DNA of 64,000 bases from assembly GCA_040905905.1 (NCBI GenBank), contig JBBDQN010000051.1:170789-234788 (forward strand), in the 5' to 3' direction. Below the pieces are notes generated by a model. It had not been told where the DNA came from, made no database searches, and saw only the letters and a list, made by a program, of their open reading frames with translations. Positions 8,248 through 15,513 of this stretch are shown here, one piece after another (within the stretch, counting starts at the first letter, position 1; each line of letters starts with the position of its first letter). Origin of the DNA: JAICND01 sp040905905 (GTDB taxonomy: Bacteria > Actinomycetota > Acidimicrobiia > Spongiisociales > ZC4RG35). The translations under genes were made by a program, and so were the position numbers.

Positions 8248-10014
8248 TCAGTTCTTGGCTAAGTTTTCGGGGATATCCACGAGTTTGGCTCGCAGGAACT
8301 CACCCAGGGACTTGGCCTGGGCATCGGTCCTGGTTGACGAGCTGACCCCTTCCCCCAGTAGACCCTTGATGACGAAGTTGACTGCCATCAGGTTGGGCAA
8401 CTCGTATCGGTCGACTTCGAGTCCCTCGGCTTCGGGCAGCAGCCGACGAATCTCCTCGACGGTGAGATATGACGCCAGCCACCGGTAAGCGTCTTCACTT
8501 CGGACCCAAAACCCGACGTTGGCATTGCCACCTTTGTCCCCTGAACGTGCCCCGGCGATAGAGCCCAGGGGGTGGAGGCGTGAGGCCTGAGACGTGAGGG
8601 GTGAGACTTTGGGTGTGATGGGTGGTGGGTGGTGGGTGGTGGGTCGGACCGGGCTGGGGGCAACCGAACTCACCTCCCAACTCTTGTCACCCACCACCAC
8701 TCGCATCGGCACCAACTCGGCAGGAATCGCCGTCGGCCAGTAGACGGCATAGGGGGTGGCGTCAGCGGGCGGGCTCGTCACAAAGAACCCCGGGTAGTGG
8801 GAAAGGGCCAGCTCCACGGCAGCCCGTGAGAAGGGCCGTCCAACCTTGTGTTCGTCCGGGTCCATGACCGTGACCCGCAGATAGGCGAGAGCGTCGTCAT
8901 TGGTCAATGGATCGGGACGATCTGACCGTATGAGGCGAACGTCGCTCCTGGCGAAAGTCTCCTTTCCTCCCATCGAAGCCCAGAGGGCTGCTTCGAGGTG
9001 GCGGGCTTTGTCCTCGATTTGGAGGCCGGCCAAACCGAAGGTCATCGAGTTGCGATATCCGCCAAGGTAGTTGAGGGCAACCTTGAGGTCGGGCGGAGGC
9101 GGGACACCTCTCACCCCGGAGACCGCCACCCGATCGGGTCCTACCTGTTCCAGGTTGATCGTGTCGAAGAGAGCGGTGACATCGGGGTTGTAATACTCGA
9201 CTCCGCCGATCTCGTACAGGAGCTGGGCGGTCACTGTCCCCATTGAGACCAGACCTCCGGTCCCGGGATGCTTGGTGACCACGCAGGAGCCGTCTTCTGC
9301 CATCTCCACCAACGGGAAACCGACGTGTTCGAGTCCGGGGACCTCATGGAAAAAGGCGTAGTTGCCCCCGGTTGCCTGGGCGCCACATTCGATGATGTGG
9401 CCCGCTACCAGCGCCCCGGCCAGGGCGTCCCAATCATCCCGGCGCCAGTCGTGGTGCCAGGCGGCCGGTCCGATCACCAGCGCGGCATCGGTCACGCGGC
9501 CGGTCACGACCACGTCGGCGCCATCCGCCAACGCCTCCTTGATCCCCCATCCCCCCAGGTAGGCATTGGCCGTAAGGGGGTTGATTCCGGCACCGGCGAG
9601 CGGCATCCCCCGGTCGAGGTGGCGAAACTGGTGACCCTCGGCCTGGAGACCATCAAGCCGACCCAGGAGATCGTCGCCGTCGACATAAGCGATCCGGGGT
9701 GTCAGCCCGAGGTCCCCTGCCACCTTGGCGAGTCGTTCCGCCAGACCGGCCGGGTTGAGACCACCGGCATTGGAGACCACTTTGATACCCCGGTCCAAAC
9801 AGGCTCCCAGGACTTCCTCCATCTGGGTAAGAAAGGTCGAGGCATACCCGCCATCGGGGTTGCGCAGGCGGGTTCGCCAGAGGATGGCCATGGTCAACTC
9901 GGCCAGGTAGTCGCCGGTGAGCACGTCGATCGGCCCACCATTGGCCATCTCGGCCGCTGCCGACAATCGATCACCAAAGAAGCCCGAGCAGTTGGCGATC
10001 CGAAGCGGCCTCAT
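8248..10014 (-). CDS. AtuA/DUF1446 family protein
   Basis: From ATG 10014 the protein has 588 residues. The N-terminal ~450 residues fit DUF1446/AtuA (RIANCSGFFGDRLSAAAEM, DVLTGDYLAELTM, VVSNAGGLNPAGLA, DVVVTGRVTDAALV, ECGAQATGGNYAFFHEVPG, NYLGGYRNSM). The C-terminal ~100 residues are the AtuA_C part (GSIAGARSGDKGGNANVGFW). In Pseudomonas AtuA belongs to acyclic terpene breakdown, but its reaction is unknown and other pathway genes are not present here. The two parts are joined by a low-complexity His/Pro/Ser linker that is encoded by a heptad repeat, discussed separately. The open frame runs to 10095 but the conserved start is at 10014. Confidence 0.88.
   Translation of the reverse strand: MRPLRIANCSGFFGDRLSAAAEMANGGPIDVLTGDYLAELTMAILWRTRLRNPDGGYASTFLTQMEEVLGACLDRGIKVVSNAGGLNPAGLAERLAKVAGDLGLTPRIAYVDGDDLLGRLDGLQAEGHQFRHLDRGMPLAGAGINPLTANAYLGGWGIKEALADGADVVVTGRVTDAALVIGPAAWHHDWRRDDWDALAGALVAGHIIECGAQATGGNYAFFHEVPGLEHVGFPLVEMAEDGSCVVTKHPGTGGLVSMGTVTAQLLYEIGGVEYYNPDVTALFDTINLEQVGPDRVAVSGVRGVPPPPDLKVALNYLGGYRNSMTFGLAGLQIEDKARHLEAALWASMGGKETFARSDVRLIRSDRPDPLTNDDALAYLRVTVMDPDEHKVGRPFSRAAVELALSHYPGFFVTSPPADATPYAVYWPTAIPAELVPMRVVVGDKSWEVSSVAPSPVRPTTHHPPPITPKVSPLTSQASRLHPLGSIAGARSGDKGGNANVGFWVRSEDAYRWLASYLTVEEIRRLLPEAEGLEVDRYELPNLMAVNFVIKGLLGEGVSSSTRTDAQAKSLGEFLRAKLVDIPENLAKN
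8619..8644. repeat. TGGGTGG heptad repeat inside the AtuA-like gene
   Basis: About 3.7 tandem copies of a 7-base unit (TGGGTGG). It reads in frame as a Thr/His/Pro linker of the AtuA-like protein. The plus strand has four GGG runs and could form a G-quadruplex. A closely similar GGGTGGTGGGT tract occurs between dnaN and recF. Confidence 0.85.
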
Positions 10015-10063
10015 GGCGGGCGAGCATACGGGTAAACGGGTCTCTCCCGTATCCTGATGGTCG

Positions 10064-10723
10064 ATGGAAAGATGGCGTTGGGGTCGGGTGACCAATCCAA
10101 TCAGAGGGATACTTCACGGTGTGGCCGGTCTGGCTGCCGCGGCTGGGGCCGCGTTGCTGGTCATCCGAGCCACCGCCGGGAAACACGCCATCGCCGGTCT
10201 GGTGTTCGGGCTGTCGCTGGTGGCGATGTACACAGTCTCCACCATCTATCACGCCGTCGACTGGCGGGCGTCGGCCAGGTCGTTCATGCAACGGCTCGAC
10301 CACTCGATGATTTTCCTGGTGGTAGCCGGGACCTTCACTCCCTTCGGAGTGGTGTTGCTCGACGATCCCTTGCGGCTACTCCTCCTGGGCCTGGTGTGGG
10401 GCACGGCCGTTGTCGGCATCACCCTCAAGTTTGTCCTACCGAGAGTCAAAACCGGTTTGTCGGTGGGTCTGCAACACGCCATGGGGTGGAGTTCACTGGC
10501 CGCCGTGCCAGTCATCTGGCAAAAGATCGGCGGTGGCGCAGTGGCGATGATCGTGGCCGGCGGATTCTTCTACACCGCCGGAACCGTGATCTTTGCGGTC
10601 AAACGACCCCGGCTTTTTCCCCGGGTGTTCTCATACCACGAGCTATTCCACGTGATGGTGATCCTGGGAAGCCTCTTCCACTTCCTGGCGATCCTCTGGT
10701 TCGTGATGCCCTACACGGCCTAA
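10064..10723 (+). CDS. Hemolysin III / YqfA family membrane protein
   Basis: The 219-residue protein has seven hydrophobic helices and the motifs of the HlyIII/PAQR superfamily: VSTIYHAVDWRASARSFMQR in the second helix region, LDHSMIFLVVAGTFTPFGVV, and SYHELFHVMVILGSLFHF near the end. The conserved His and Asp/Ser residues form the metal site of PAQR-type hydrolases. The cellular role of bacterial members is not settled. Start is ATG 10064. It overlaps the convergent aminopeptidase gene by 4 bp. Confidence 0.9.
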   Translation: MERWRWGRVTNPIRGILHGVAGLAAAAGAALLVIRATAGKHAIAGLVFGLSLVAMYTVSTIYHAVDWRASARSFMQRLDHSMIFLVVAGTFTPFGVVLLDDPLRLLLLGLVWGTAVVGITLKFVLPRVKTGLSVGLQHAMGWSSLAAVPVIWQKIGGGAVAMIVAGGFFYTAGTVIFAVKRPRLFPRVFSYHELFHVMVILGSLFHFLAILWFVMPYTA

Positions 10724-12168
10724 CGGGGCGGTCTCAGCCAGGAAACTTCCGCGCACAGAGACTCGACCGCTTCGATGTCGCGCGGGACTCGCATCGAGAG
10801 GTTGTCGTGCCCGTCGGCGGTGATGAGGATGTCGTCTTCGATGCGGACGCCAATGCCGCGGAATTCGGCGGGAATCGGGTGTCGAACTTTGGGAGCCTCG
10901 TTCTTCAACTCCTCAAGTTCCTTTTTGGCAGCAGCGCCGTCGATCAGGGTGCGCTCGGTCCAGCTATCGAAGTCGTACTCGAGCAGGGGGACCTCGAACT
11001 CCTCACGGTTGTCGATGTAGAGACCCGGTTCGACCGTAAAAGCCATGGCTGCTTCGAGGGGCCTGGGTTTTCCTTCCACCCGGTAGCTCCCGGCGTCGTG
11101 CACGTCCATGCCAAGCCAATGGCCGGTCCCGTGCATAAAGAACTCGCGGTAGTGATGCATGCTCAGTGAGTCTTCCACCCCGCGCGGCAACAGCCTCAGT
11201 TCCGTCAAACCTTCGGTGAGAGTGCGTTTGGAGGTCTCGTGGATGCCGCGCATAGTCGAGCCAGGGCGACAAGCCGCGATCGCTGCGTGCTGGGCGGCGA
11301 GAACTACCTCGTAAACGGCGCGCTGGGCCGGGCTGAAGCTGCCCGAGGCCGGGTAGGTGCGGGTGATGTCGGACGAGAAATAGTCCACCTCGCAAGCGGC
11401 GTCGATCAGGACCAGGTCGCCTTCGTCGATGACGCGATCGTTTTCGACGTAGTGGAGGATGCAGGCGTTGGCTCCAGAGGCCACGATGGAGGGGTAGCCG
11501 TTTCGACGGGAGCCGCCCTCCCGCCAGACGTACTCCATCGCCGCCTGGACCTGATATTCGTAAAGACCGGGTCGGGTGTAGCGCATGGCCTCCCGGTGAC
11601 CTTCGGCCGACAATTCACACGCGACCCGCAGGCTGTCGATCTCCTCGGGCCGCTTGCGCAACCGCAGGTCGGAGAAGATGGGGGAAATGTCGCTGATAGA
11701 CCTGGGTAGTGCCTTGCCGGTTCGCTGATGAAAGGCGCGGGCTTTGGCGACCAGGCCGGTGATGCGGGAATCGTGGTTCGGGTTGCCCACCTGGTAATGG
11801 ATGGTCTCACGGCCGAGCAGAAGCCGCGGCAGGGTCACATCGAGCTCCCCGATCTCGTAGGCAGCATCGGCCTGAAATCTCTCCCTGGCCCCCTCGACCC
11901 CGGCTCGCAACCCGTTCCAGATCTCCATTTCCCGATCGCGGGGACGGACAAAAAGGTGGTAGTCACCGTCGGGGTGGCCAGGAACGAGAACGGCCACGGA
12001 TTCAGGCTCGGCAAACCCGGTCAGGTAGAAGAAGTTGGAGTCCTGACGGAATTCATGGCTGACGTCGTCGTTGCGAATGGTTTCTCCGAACGCCGGGACA
12101 AAGGCCGCCCCGTGCGAGCCGACCGCTTTGGAGACATCGAGACGATGCTGGCGGAACCGGTCAGGCAT
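10720..12168 (-). CDS. pepP: Xaa-Pro aminopeptidase (aminopeptidase P)
   Basis: The 482-residue enzyme removes N-terminal residues before proline. The N-terminal creatinase-like domain (1-170) has RQDSNFFYLTGFAEPESVAV. The C-terminal pita-bread domain shows the two-metal ligands: LVLIDAACEVDYFSSDITRT (two Asp), FMHGTGHWLGMDVHD (His), FTVEPGLYID (Glu) and GVRIEDDILIT (Glu). Length and order match the PepP group. Start ATG 12168; it stands alone on the minus strand, 20 bp downstream of the phosphatase-family membrane protein gene. Confidence 0.94.
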   Translation of the reverse strand: MPDRFRQHRLDVSKAVGSHGAAFVPAFGETIRNDDVSHEFRQDSNFFYLTGFAEPESVAVLVPGHPDGDYHLFVRPRDREMEIWNGLRAGVEGARERFQADAAYEIGELDVTLPRLLLGRETIHYQVGNPNHDSRITGLVAKARAFHQRTGKALPRSISDISPIFSDLRLRKRPEEIDSLRVACELSAEGHREAMRYTRPGLYEYQVQAAMEYVWREGGSRRNGYPSIVASGANACILHYVENDRVIDEGDLVLIDAACEVDYFSSDITRTYPASGSFSPAQRAVYEVVLAAQHAAIAACRPGSTMRGIHETSKRTLTEGLTELRLLPRGVEDSLSMHHYREFFMHGTGHWLGMDVHDAGSYRVEGKPRPLEAAMAFTVEPGLYIDNREEFEVPLLEYDFDSWTERTLIDGAAAKKELEELKNEAPKVRHPIPAEFRGIGVRIEDDILITADGHDNLSMRVPRDIEAVESLCAEVSWLRPPR

Positions 12169-12187
12169 CTTCCGACCCTAGTGGCGC

Positions 12188-13150
12188 TCAGGTCGAGTCG
12201 AGCAAGCTCAGGTCGACCGTGAGGGGCAGATGGTCCGAGCCGAGTCCCGGGCCCAACCGGCGATCGACCACGGCCAGGTCGACCGAATGAAGCAGGTGGT
12301 CGATCGACACTTGCAGAAGCGGGTTGGCATCCGCCGGATAGGACAACTCGAGGCCGAATCCGGCCTGGCTGTTGCGAAGACCCGTTTCCATGCGAAGCCG
12401 ACGAAACGAATAAGACCAGGGGCTGGCGTTGAAGTCGCCCACGATGATCTTCGGACCGGGTCGGGACGCTGCCCAGAGACTGGCAAACTCGAACTGGTAC
12501 CGACGGCGCTCGGTCTGGTCATCGGGAAAAGGGGCCAGCGGATGGATTCCGAGGATCGCGACCCCGGACGGCAGCACCATCTCGATTGCCCGGGCGTCTG
12601 ACACATCAAATCCGAACGACTCAACCTCTGATCCCGTAGGGGCCAGCACGAGAGTGCCGAATATCAAACCTTCGTTGCGGCCACGGGTGATCTCGTACCC
12701 CAATTGCGACTCGGCCAACGCTTCCTCCCAGGGTCGGCTGGCCTCCTGCAGGAGCACGACATCCGGACGTTCGGCAGCAATGAAGCCGATCACATCATCG
12801 AATTGAGCGTTGTCGGAGAGAAGGTTGAAGGACATAACCCTGAGGTCGAAGGTCTCCGGTCGCGAAGCCGGGCCTACAAACAGCGGCAACACCGCAGCGG
12901 CGTTGATGGCGCCCACAAGAGCGATTGTCATAGCGGTGCGAGGCCAACGGCCCAGAGCCAACACCACCGCGGCACCAACCAGGACCACGGTCATGTGGGC
13001 GCGAAAGTTGGCGGCCAGGTCGAACACCCACCAGTAGCGACCGAAAAACGCGCCAACGCTGATCCCGGCGATGAGAGCTGCCAAAGCAGCAACGAGCGGC
13101 ACGCGAGGAGCGTAGGGAGTTGGCTTCAGAACAGGAGACGCGCCAGCCAA
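12188..13150 (-). CDS. Membrane-anchored endonuclease/exonuclease/phosphatase family protein
   Basis: Three hydrophobic helices occupy residues 15-95 (VPLVAALAALIAGISVGAFF, AHMTVVLVGAAVVLALGRW, AMTIALVGAINAAAVLPLFV). They are followed by an EEP catalytic domain: LRVMSFNLLSDN, PDVVLLQEASR (metal Glu), VGDFNASPWS, and a final GSDHLPLTVDL (catalytic Asp-His). Members are usually outward-facing phosphodiesterases of uncertain substrate. The start is uncertain: TTG 13150 overlaps azlD by 25 bp, and GTG 13102 is an alternative. The coupling suggests one transcript with azlCD. Confidence 0.85.
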   Translation of the reverse strand: MAGASPVLKPTPYAPRVPLVAALAALIAGISVGAFFGRYWWVFDLAANFRAHMTVVLVGAAVVLALGRWPRTAMTIALVGAINAAAVLPLFVGPASRPETFDLRVMSFNLLSDNAQFDDVIGFIAAERPDVVLLQEASRPWEEALAESQLGYEITRGRNEGLIFGTLVLAPTGSEVESFGFDVSDARAIEMVLPSGVAILGIHPLAPFPDDQTERRRYQFEFASLWAASRPGPKIIVGDFNASPWSYSFRRLRMETGLRNSQAGFGLELSYPADANPLLQVSIDHLLHSVDLAVVDRRLGPGLGSDHLPLTVDLSLLDST

Positions 13151-13431
13151 TAAGCAGCGGCTCCAGCGAGGACGGTTGCCAGCAGCGATCGTTTGAACAA
13201 GAAAGCGCCGACGACACCCCCGGCCCCGGCCATCAATGCTGGCGTCACTTCTAGCTCGCCATCAGGTGCGGCCAGGCCAACCACCGCCAGCACCACAAAT
13301 AGAGCGACGGGGAACACCTCGAGAAACGAGCTGTTCTTGACCTTCGCCGACGTCACCGGTCGCAACATGAACGACAATCTTGATGCAAACGTTATGACGG
13401 TCATTGCGACGATAAGAGCGAATGTGCTCAT
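13126..13431 (-). CDS. azlD: AzlD family branched-chain amino acid exporter subunit
   Basis: From ATG 13431 the protein has 101 residues and three to four membrane helices (FALIVAMTVITFASRLSFML, FPVALFVVLAVVGLAA, LMAGAGGVVGAFLF, LLATVLAGAAAYWLARLLF), the size and pattern of AzlD, the small partner of AzlC. Its start overlaps the azlC stop as ATGA. The pair exports branched-chain amino acids or related compounds. The longer frame to 13677 is antisense to nothing useful and lies within azlC, so it is not used. Confidence 0.86.
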   Translation of the reverse strand: MSTFALIVAMTVITFASRLSFMLRPVTSAKVKNSSFLEVFPVALFVVLAVVGLAAPDGELEVTPALMAGAGGVVGAFLFKRSLLATVLAGAAAYWLARLLF

Positions 13432-14102
13432 CGCACCCGGCTCCCGATAATCGCCGCGGCGATGGCTGCCCCCGACACCTGCCAGGCGGGGGGGAGGACG
13501 ACGATCGCGACCAGGGCAGCGATCACCGCCAGGACGGCAGTGGCCCATTGGCTCCGCGTGCGCAAGACAGAAACCGCCAGCCCCAGAAACACGAGCGGAA
13601 AGACAATGCCAAGCCCGAGCAGATCCGAATCGAGACGTCCGCCCAGCAAAGCGCCCACGACGGTGGTCGTCAACCACGTCGAGTACAGAACCAGATCAGA
13701 GGCGGTCTTGAAGGCCACCAGATCCGGTTCACCGCGATTAGCGGCGACCACAGTCAGGCCAAACGACTCATCGACGAGAACCCAGGCAAGATGCAGCCGA
13801 CGTCGAAGTGGAGCATCACCCAACATCTCCGAGAGCGTGGCCGACATCGGGAGATGGCGGAGTGCCAGCCCGGTAGTGGCCAGGAGCACCGGCCCCGTGC
13901 CAGATGCCAGCAAGGCCACCATCGTCATCTGGGCGGATCCGGAGACGACCAACAACGAACAGAGGACTGCCAAGAACGGGGAGAGACCGGCCTGAACGGC
14001 CAGGGCCCCAAAGACGATCCCGAACAATCCGATGGGTGGTGCCAGCGGAAGGGTGTCTCTGAGGCCCCGGCGAAACGAAGCTGAGGTTGTTGTGGCGATC
14101 AC
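13428..14102 (-). CDS. azlC: AzlC family branched-chain amino acid permease
   Basis: The 224-residue multi-helix protein shows AzlC features: a first helix after RRGLRDTLPLAPPIGLFGIV, the GSAQMTMVALL motif, the LALRHLPMSATLSEML loop and WVLVDESFGLT. With AzlD it forms an amino acid exporter. The start is GTG 14102, overlapping the stop of the 29-codon ORF upstream as GTGA; the AGGAGG there is only one base from the GTG, so translation probably depends on coupling from the small ORF. Confidence 0.9.
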   Translation of the reverse strand: MIATTTSASFRRGLRDTLPLAPPIGLFGIVFGALAVQAGLSPFLAVLCSLLVVSGSAQMTMVALLASGTGPVLLATTGLALRHLPMSATLSEMLGDAPLRRRLHLAWVLVDESFGLTVVAANRGEPDLVAFKTASDLVLYSTWLTTTVVGALLGGRLDSDLLGLGIVFPLVFLGLAVSVLRTRSQWATAVLAVIAALVAIVVLPPAWQVSGAAIAAAIIGSRVR

Positions 14103-14188
14103 GCCTCCTGACGCACATCGCTCTCTTTCAGATCGGCTGTTGCACTGGCCTTGACGGCCTGGGCAAACAGGAAAAATAGGGCTCGCAT
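14099..14188 (-). CDS. 29-residue small ORF coupled to azlC
   Basis: ATG at 14188 is preceded by GGAGGTGA at 7-base spacing from GGAGG, one of the strongest ribosome sites in the window. The frame reads MRALFFLFAQAVKASATADL, then KESDVRQEA, and stops with TGA overlapping the azlC GTG. The first 18 residues are hydrophobic, like a short membrane or signal segment. It may act as a translational leader for azlC or be a small exporter-associated protein. No homologue is known to me. Confidence 0.7.
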   Translation of the reverse strand: MRALFFLFAQAVKASATADLKESDVRQEA

Positions 14189-14221
14189 GCTGTCACCTCC
14201 CTTCGAAGTTGCTGTCTGAGC

Positions 14222-14281
14222 GTAAGGTCTATAAGCCTTATAGCTACTTACACCCTACAGGAGGTGGCTGTAAGACGTCAA
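14222..14281 (-). promoter_or_regulatory. Promoter and 30-bp operator-like element before the small ORF-azlC-azlD
   Basis: On the minus strand TTGACG (14281-14276) and TAGGGT (14257-14252) are 18 bp apart. Just downstream, 14222-14251 is a 30-bp element with outer GTAAG/CTTAC half-sites and a perfect inner CTATAAG-C-CTTATAG palindrome. The same length element with 22 of 30 identical bases lies at 14903-14932. The position over the start of transcription fits a repressor site. The -35 lies inside the end of the cyclase gene. Confidence 0.6.
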
Positions 14282-14854
14282 CTCCGTATCCGTCATTACA
14301 GGATCGGCGCGAAGTCCGGGGAAGTCAACCCGCAGGCCCGGTACTTCGAGCTGAAGAAGTCGTTCGGGACGGGTCAGTCCCTTCAATAGATAGGTGCCCA
14401 GTGCGCGGGTCTGCCACTGGCGACACAGCAACACATCGGTGAGCTGTCCCTCGATGGCCGACGACAAAACGATCTGACCACCATGGCCGGCATCGGAGAT
14501 CCTGGCTGCCCGGTGAACCTCACGTCCAACGTAGCTGCCCGAAGTTGCCACAGCCTGGCCTATATGGAGACCGATTCGGGCTTTGAGCTGAATCCCGTGT
14601 GCCACAGGGTCTTTTCCCAGACGGCGTTGAATGTCGACAGCCGCCTCTAGCGCCCCGGCGGGATCTACAAAGGCGGCGAAGACCCCATCACCGTCGGTTT
14701 CGACTATCGACCCCTGACGCGCTTCGGCCGCCACCTTGACCAGCCCATAGAAGTCATCGAGCACCTCGACAAAGTCGCCGTCAATTCTCTCCACAAGTTG
14801 GGTGGAGCCTTCGATGTCGACGAACATGAATGTCACGGTGCCGGTTGTGCACAT
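14255..14854 (-). CDS. Stand-alone class III adenylate/guanylate cyclase
   Basis: The 199-residue protein is one catalytic cyclase domain: VTFMFVDIEGSTQLVERI (first metal Asp at residue 13), VETDGDGVFAAFVDPAGALE (second metal Asp), RIGLHIGQAV, YVGREVHRAARISDAGHGGQ. This domain makes cAMP or cGMP from the nucleoside triphosphate. There is no membrane, HAMP or sensor domain, so it should be cytosolic. It lies between two matching operator elements: one over its own promoter and one at its 3' end that serves the azlCD unit. Confidence 0.9.
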   Translation of the reverse strand: MCTTGTVTFMFVDIEGSTQLVERIDGDFVEVLDDFYGLVKVAAEARQGSIVETDGDGVFAAFVDPAGALEAAVDIQRRLGKDPVAHGIQLKARIGLHIGQAVATSGSYVGREVHRAARISDAGHGGQIVLSSAIEGQLTDVLLCRQWQTRALGTYLLKGLTRPERLLQLEVPGLRVDFPGLRADPVMTDTELTSYSHLL

Positions 14855-14896
14855 TTCTCGTCTCGTTTCTCTTGGCTGCCTTGGGAATATCGGGTA

Positions 14897-14960
14897 TTGA
14901 CCGTAAGGTTCATTGGGTGTATAACTACTTACAGATTACCACTGGCTAGTAAGGCGTCAA
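14897..14960. promoter_or_regulatory. Divergent promoters sharing the second 30-bp operator-like element
   Basis: Plus strand: TTGACC (14897-14902), 17-bp spacer, TATAAC (14920-14925), close to consensus, for the CGNR gene. Minus strand: TTGACG (14960-14955), 16-bp spacer, TAATCT (14938-14933), for the cyclase. The 30-bp element 14903-14932 (GTAAG at one end, CTTAC at the other) covers both start regions. A further GTAAG half-site and CGTCAA at 14949-14960 recur in the azlCD promoter at the equivalent place. Confidence 0.65.
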
Positions 14961-15503
14961 ATGAATTTTTCTCATTACACAGATCTTCCACTCCAACTGG
15001 CCGAGGACCTCGCCAACAGTCTCGATGTGATGGATGGGAAAGAATCGCTTGACCTGGATCAACTCGAGGAGTTCCTCGACCGACCGGAGATGTGCGACTC
15101 CCCGCGTGGGGTCGAAGCCGACCTCGTACCGATGCGCCATCTTCGCCAAAAGATCCGAGAGGTTTTCGAGTCCACCACCGCGAACCAGGCGGCACAACGG
15201 ATCAATCGCATCCTCGAGCAGGCTCAGGCGATTCCTTATGTAGGGGTTCATGGACCCGGACCACACATGCACGTGGCCCCTCGACGCAACGATGTGGCCG
15301 GGTGGTTTGGGGCCATCCTGGGAATGGGTTTGGCCGAGTTGGTCGTCCGACATGGTGTCGACCGATTCGGGATCTGCTCGGCGGACGATTGCCGAGATGT
15401 CTTCATCGACACCAGCCGCAATCACTCTCGCAAACACTGCTCCGATCGATGCACCAACCGCGAGGGCGTACGATCCTTCCGGAAACGGGCGGCTCGAGTT
15501 TGA
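14961..15503 (+). CDS. CGNR zinc-finger family transcriptional regulator
   Basis: The 180-residue protein has an N-terminal all-helical ABATE-like region (DLPLQLAEDLANSLDVMDG; later RHLRQKIREVFESTTANQ) and a C-terminal treble-clef-like zinc finger: FGICSADDCRDVFID, then HSRKHCSDRCTNREGVRSFR. The final CxxC of CGNR proteins is here CSDRCTNR. Such proteins act as DNA-binding regulators. Start ATG 14961 has only a weak AAGG. Its promoter is covered by the shared operator, so autoregulation, and control of the cyclase and azlCD, is a reasonable inference. Confidence 0.83.
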   Translation: MNFSHYTDLPLQLAEDLANSLDVMDGKESLDLDQLEEFLDRPEMCDSPRGVEADLVPMRHLRQKIREVFESTTANQAAQRINRILEQAQAIPYVGVHGPGPHMHVAPRRNDVAGWFGAILGMGLAELVVRHGVDRFGICSADDCRDVFIDTSRNHSRKHCSDRCTNREGVRSFRKRAARV

Positions 15504-15513
15504 GGTTTTCCCC

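Noticed and set aside
9268..10035. 255-residue plus-strand frame inside the AtuA-like gene
   Set aside because: His/Gly/Asp-rich shadow of the minus-strand gene with no recognisable domain; typical of high-GC antisense frames.
14222..14961. Integron-type recombination sites around the cyclase gene
   Set aside because: The two elements are directly repeated and flank one gene, but they lack attC core sites and their place in TTGACG promoters explains them better as operators.
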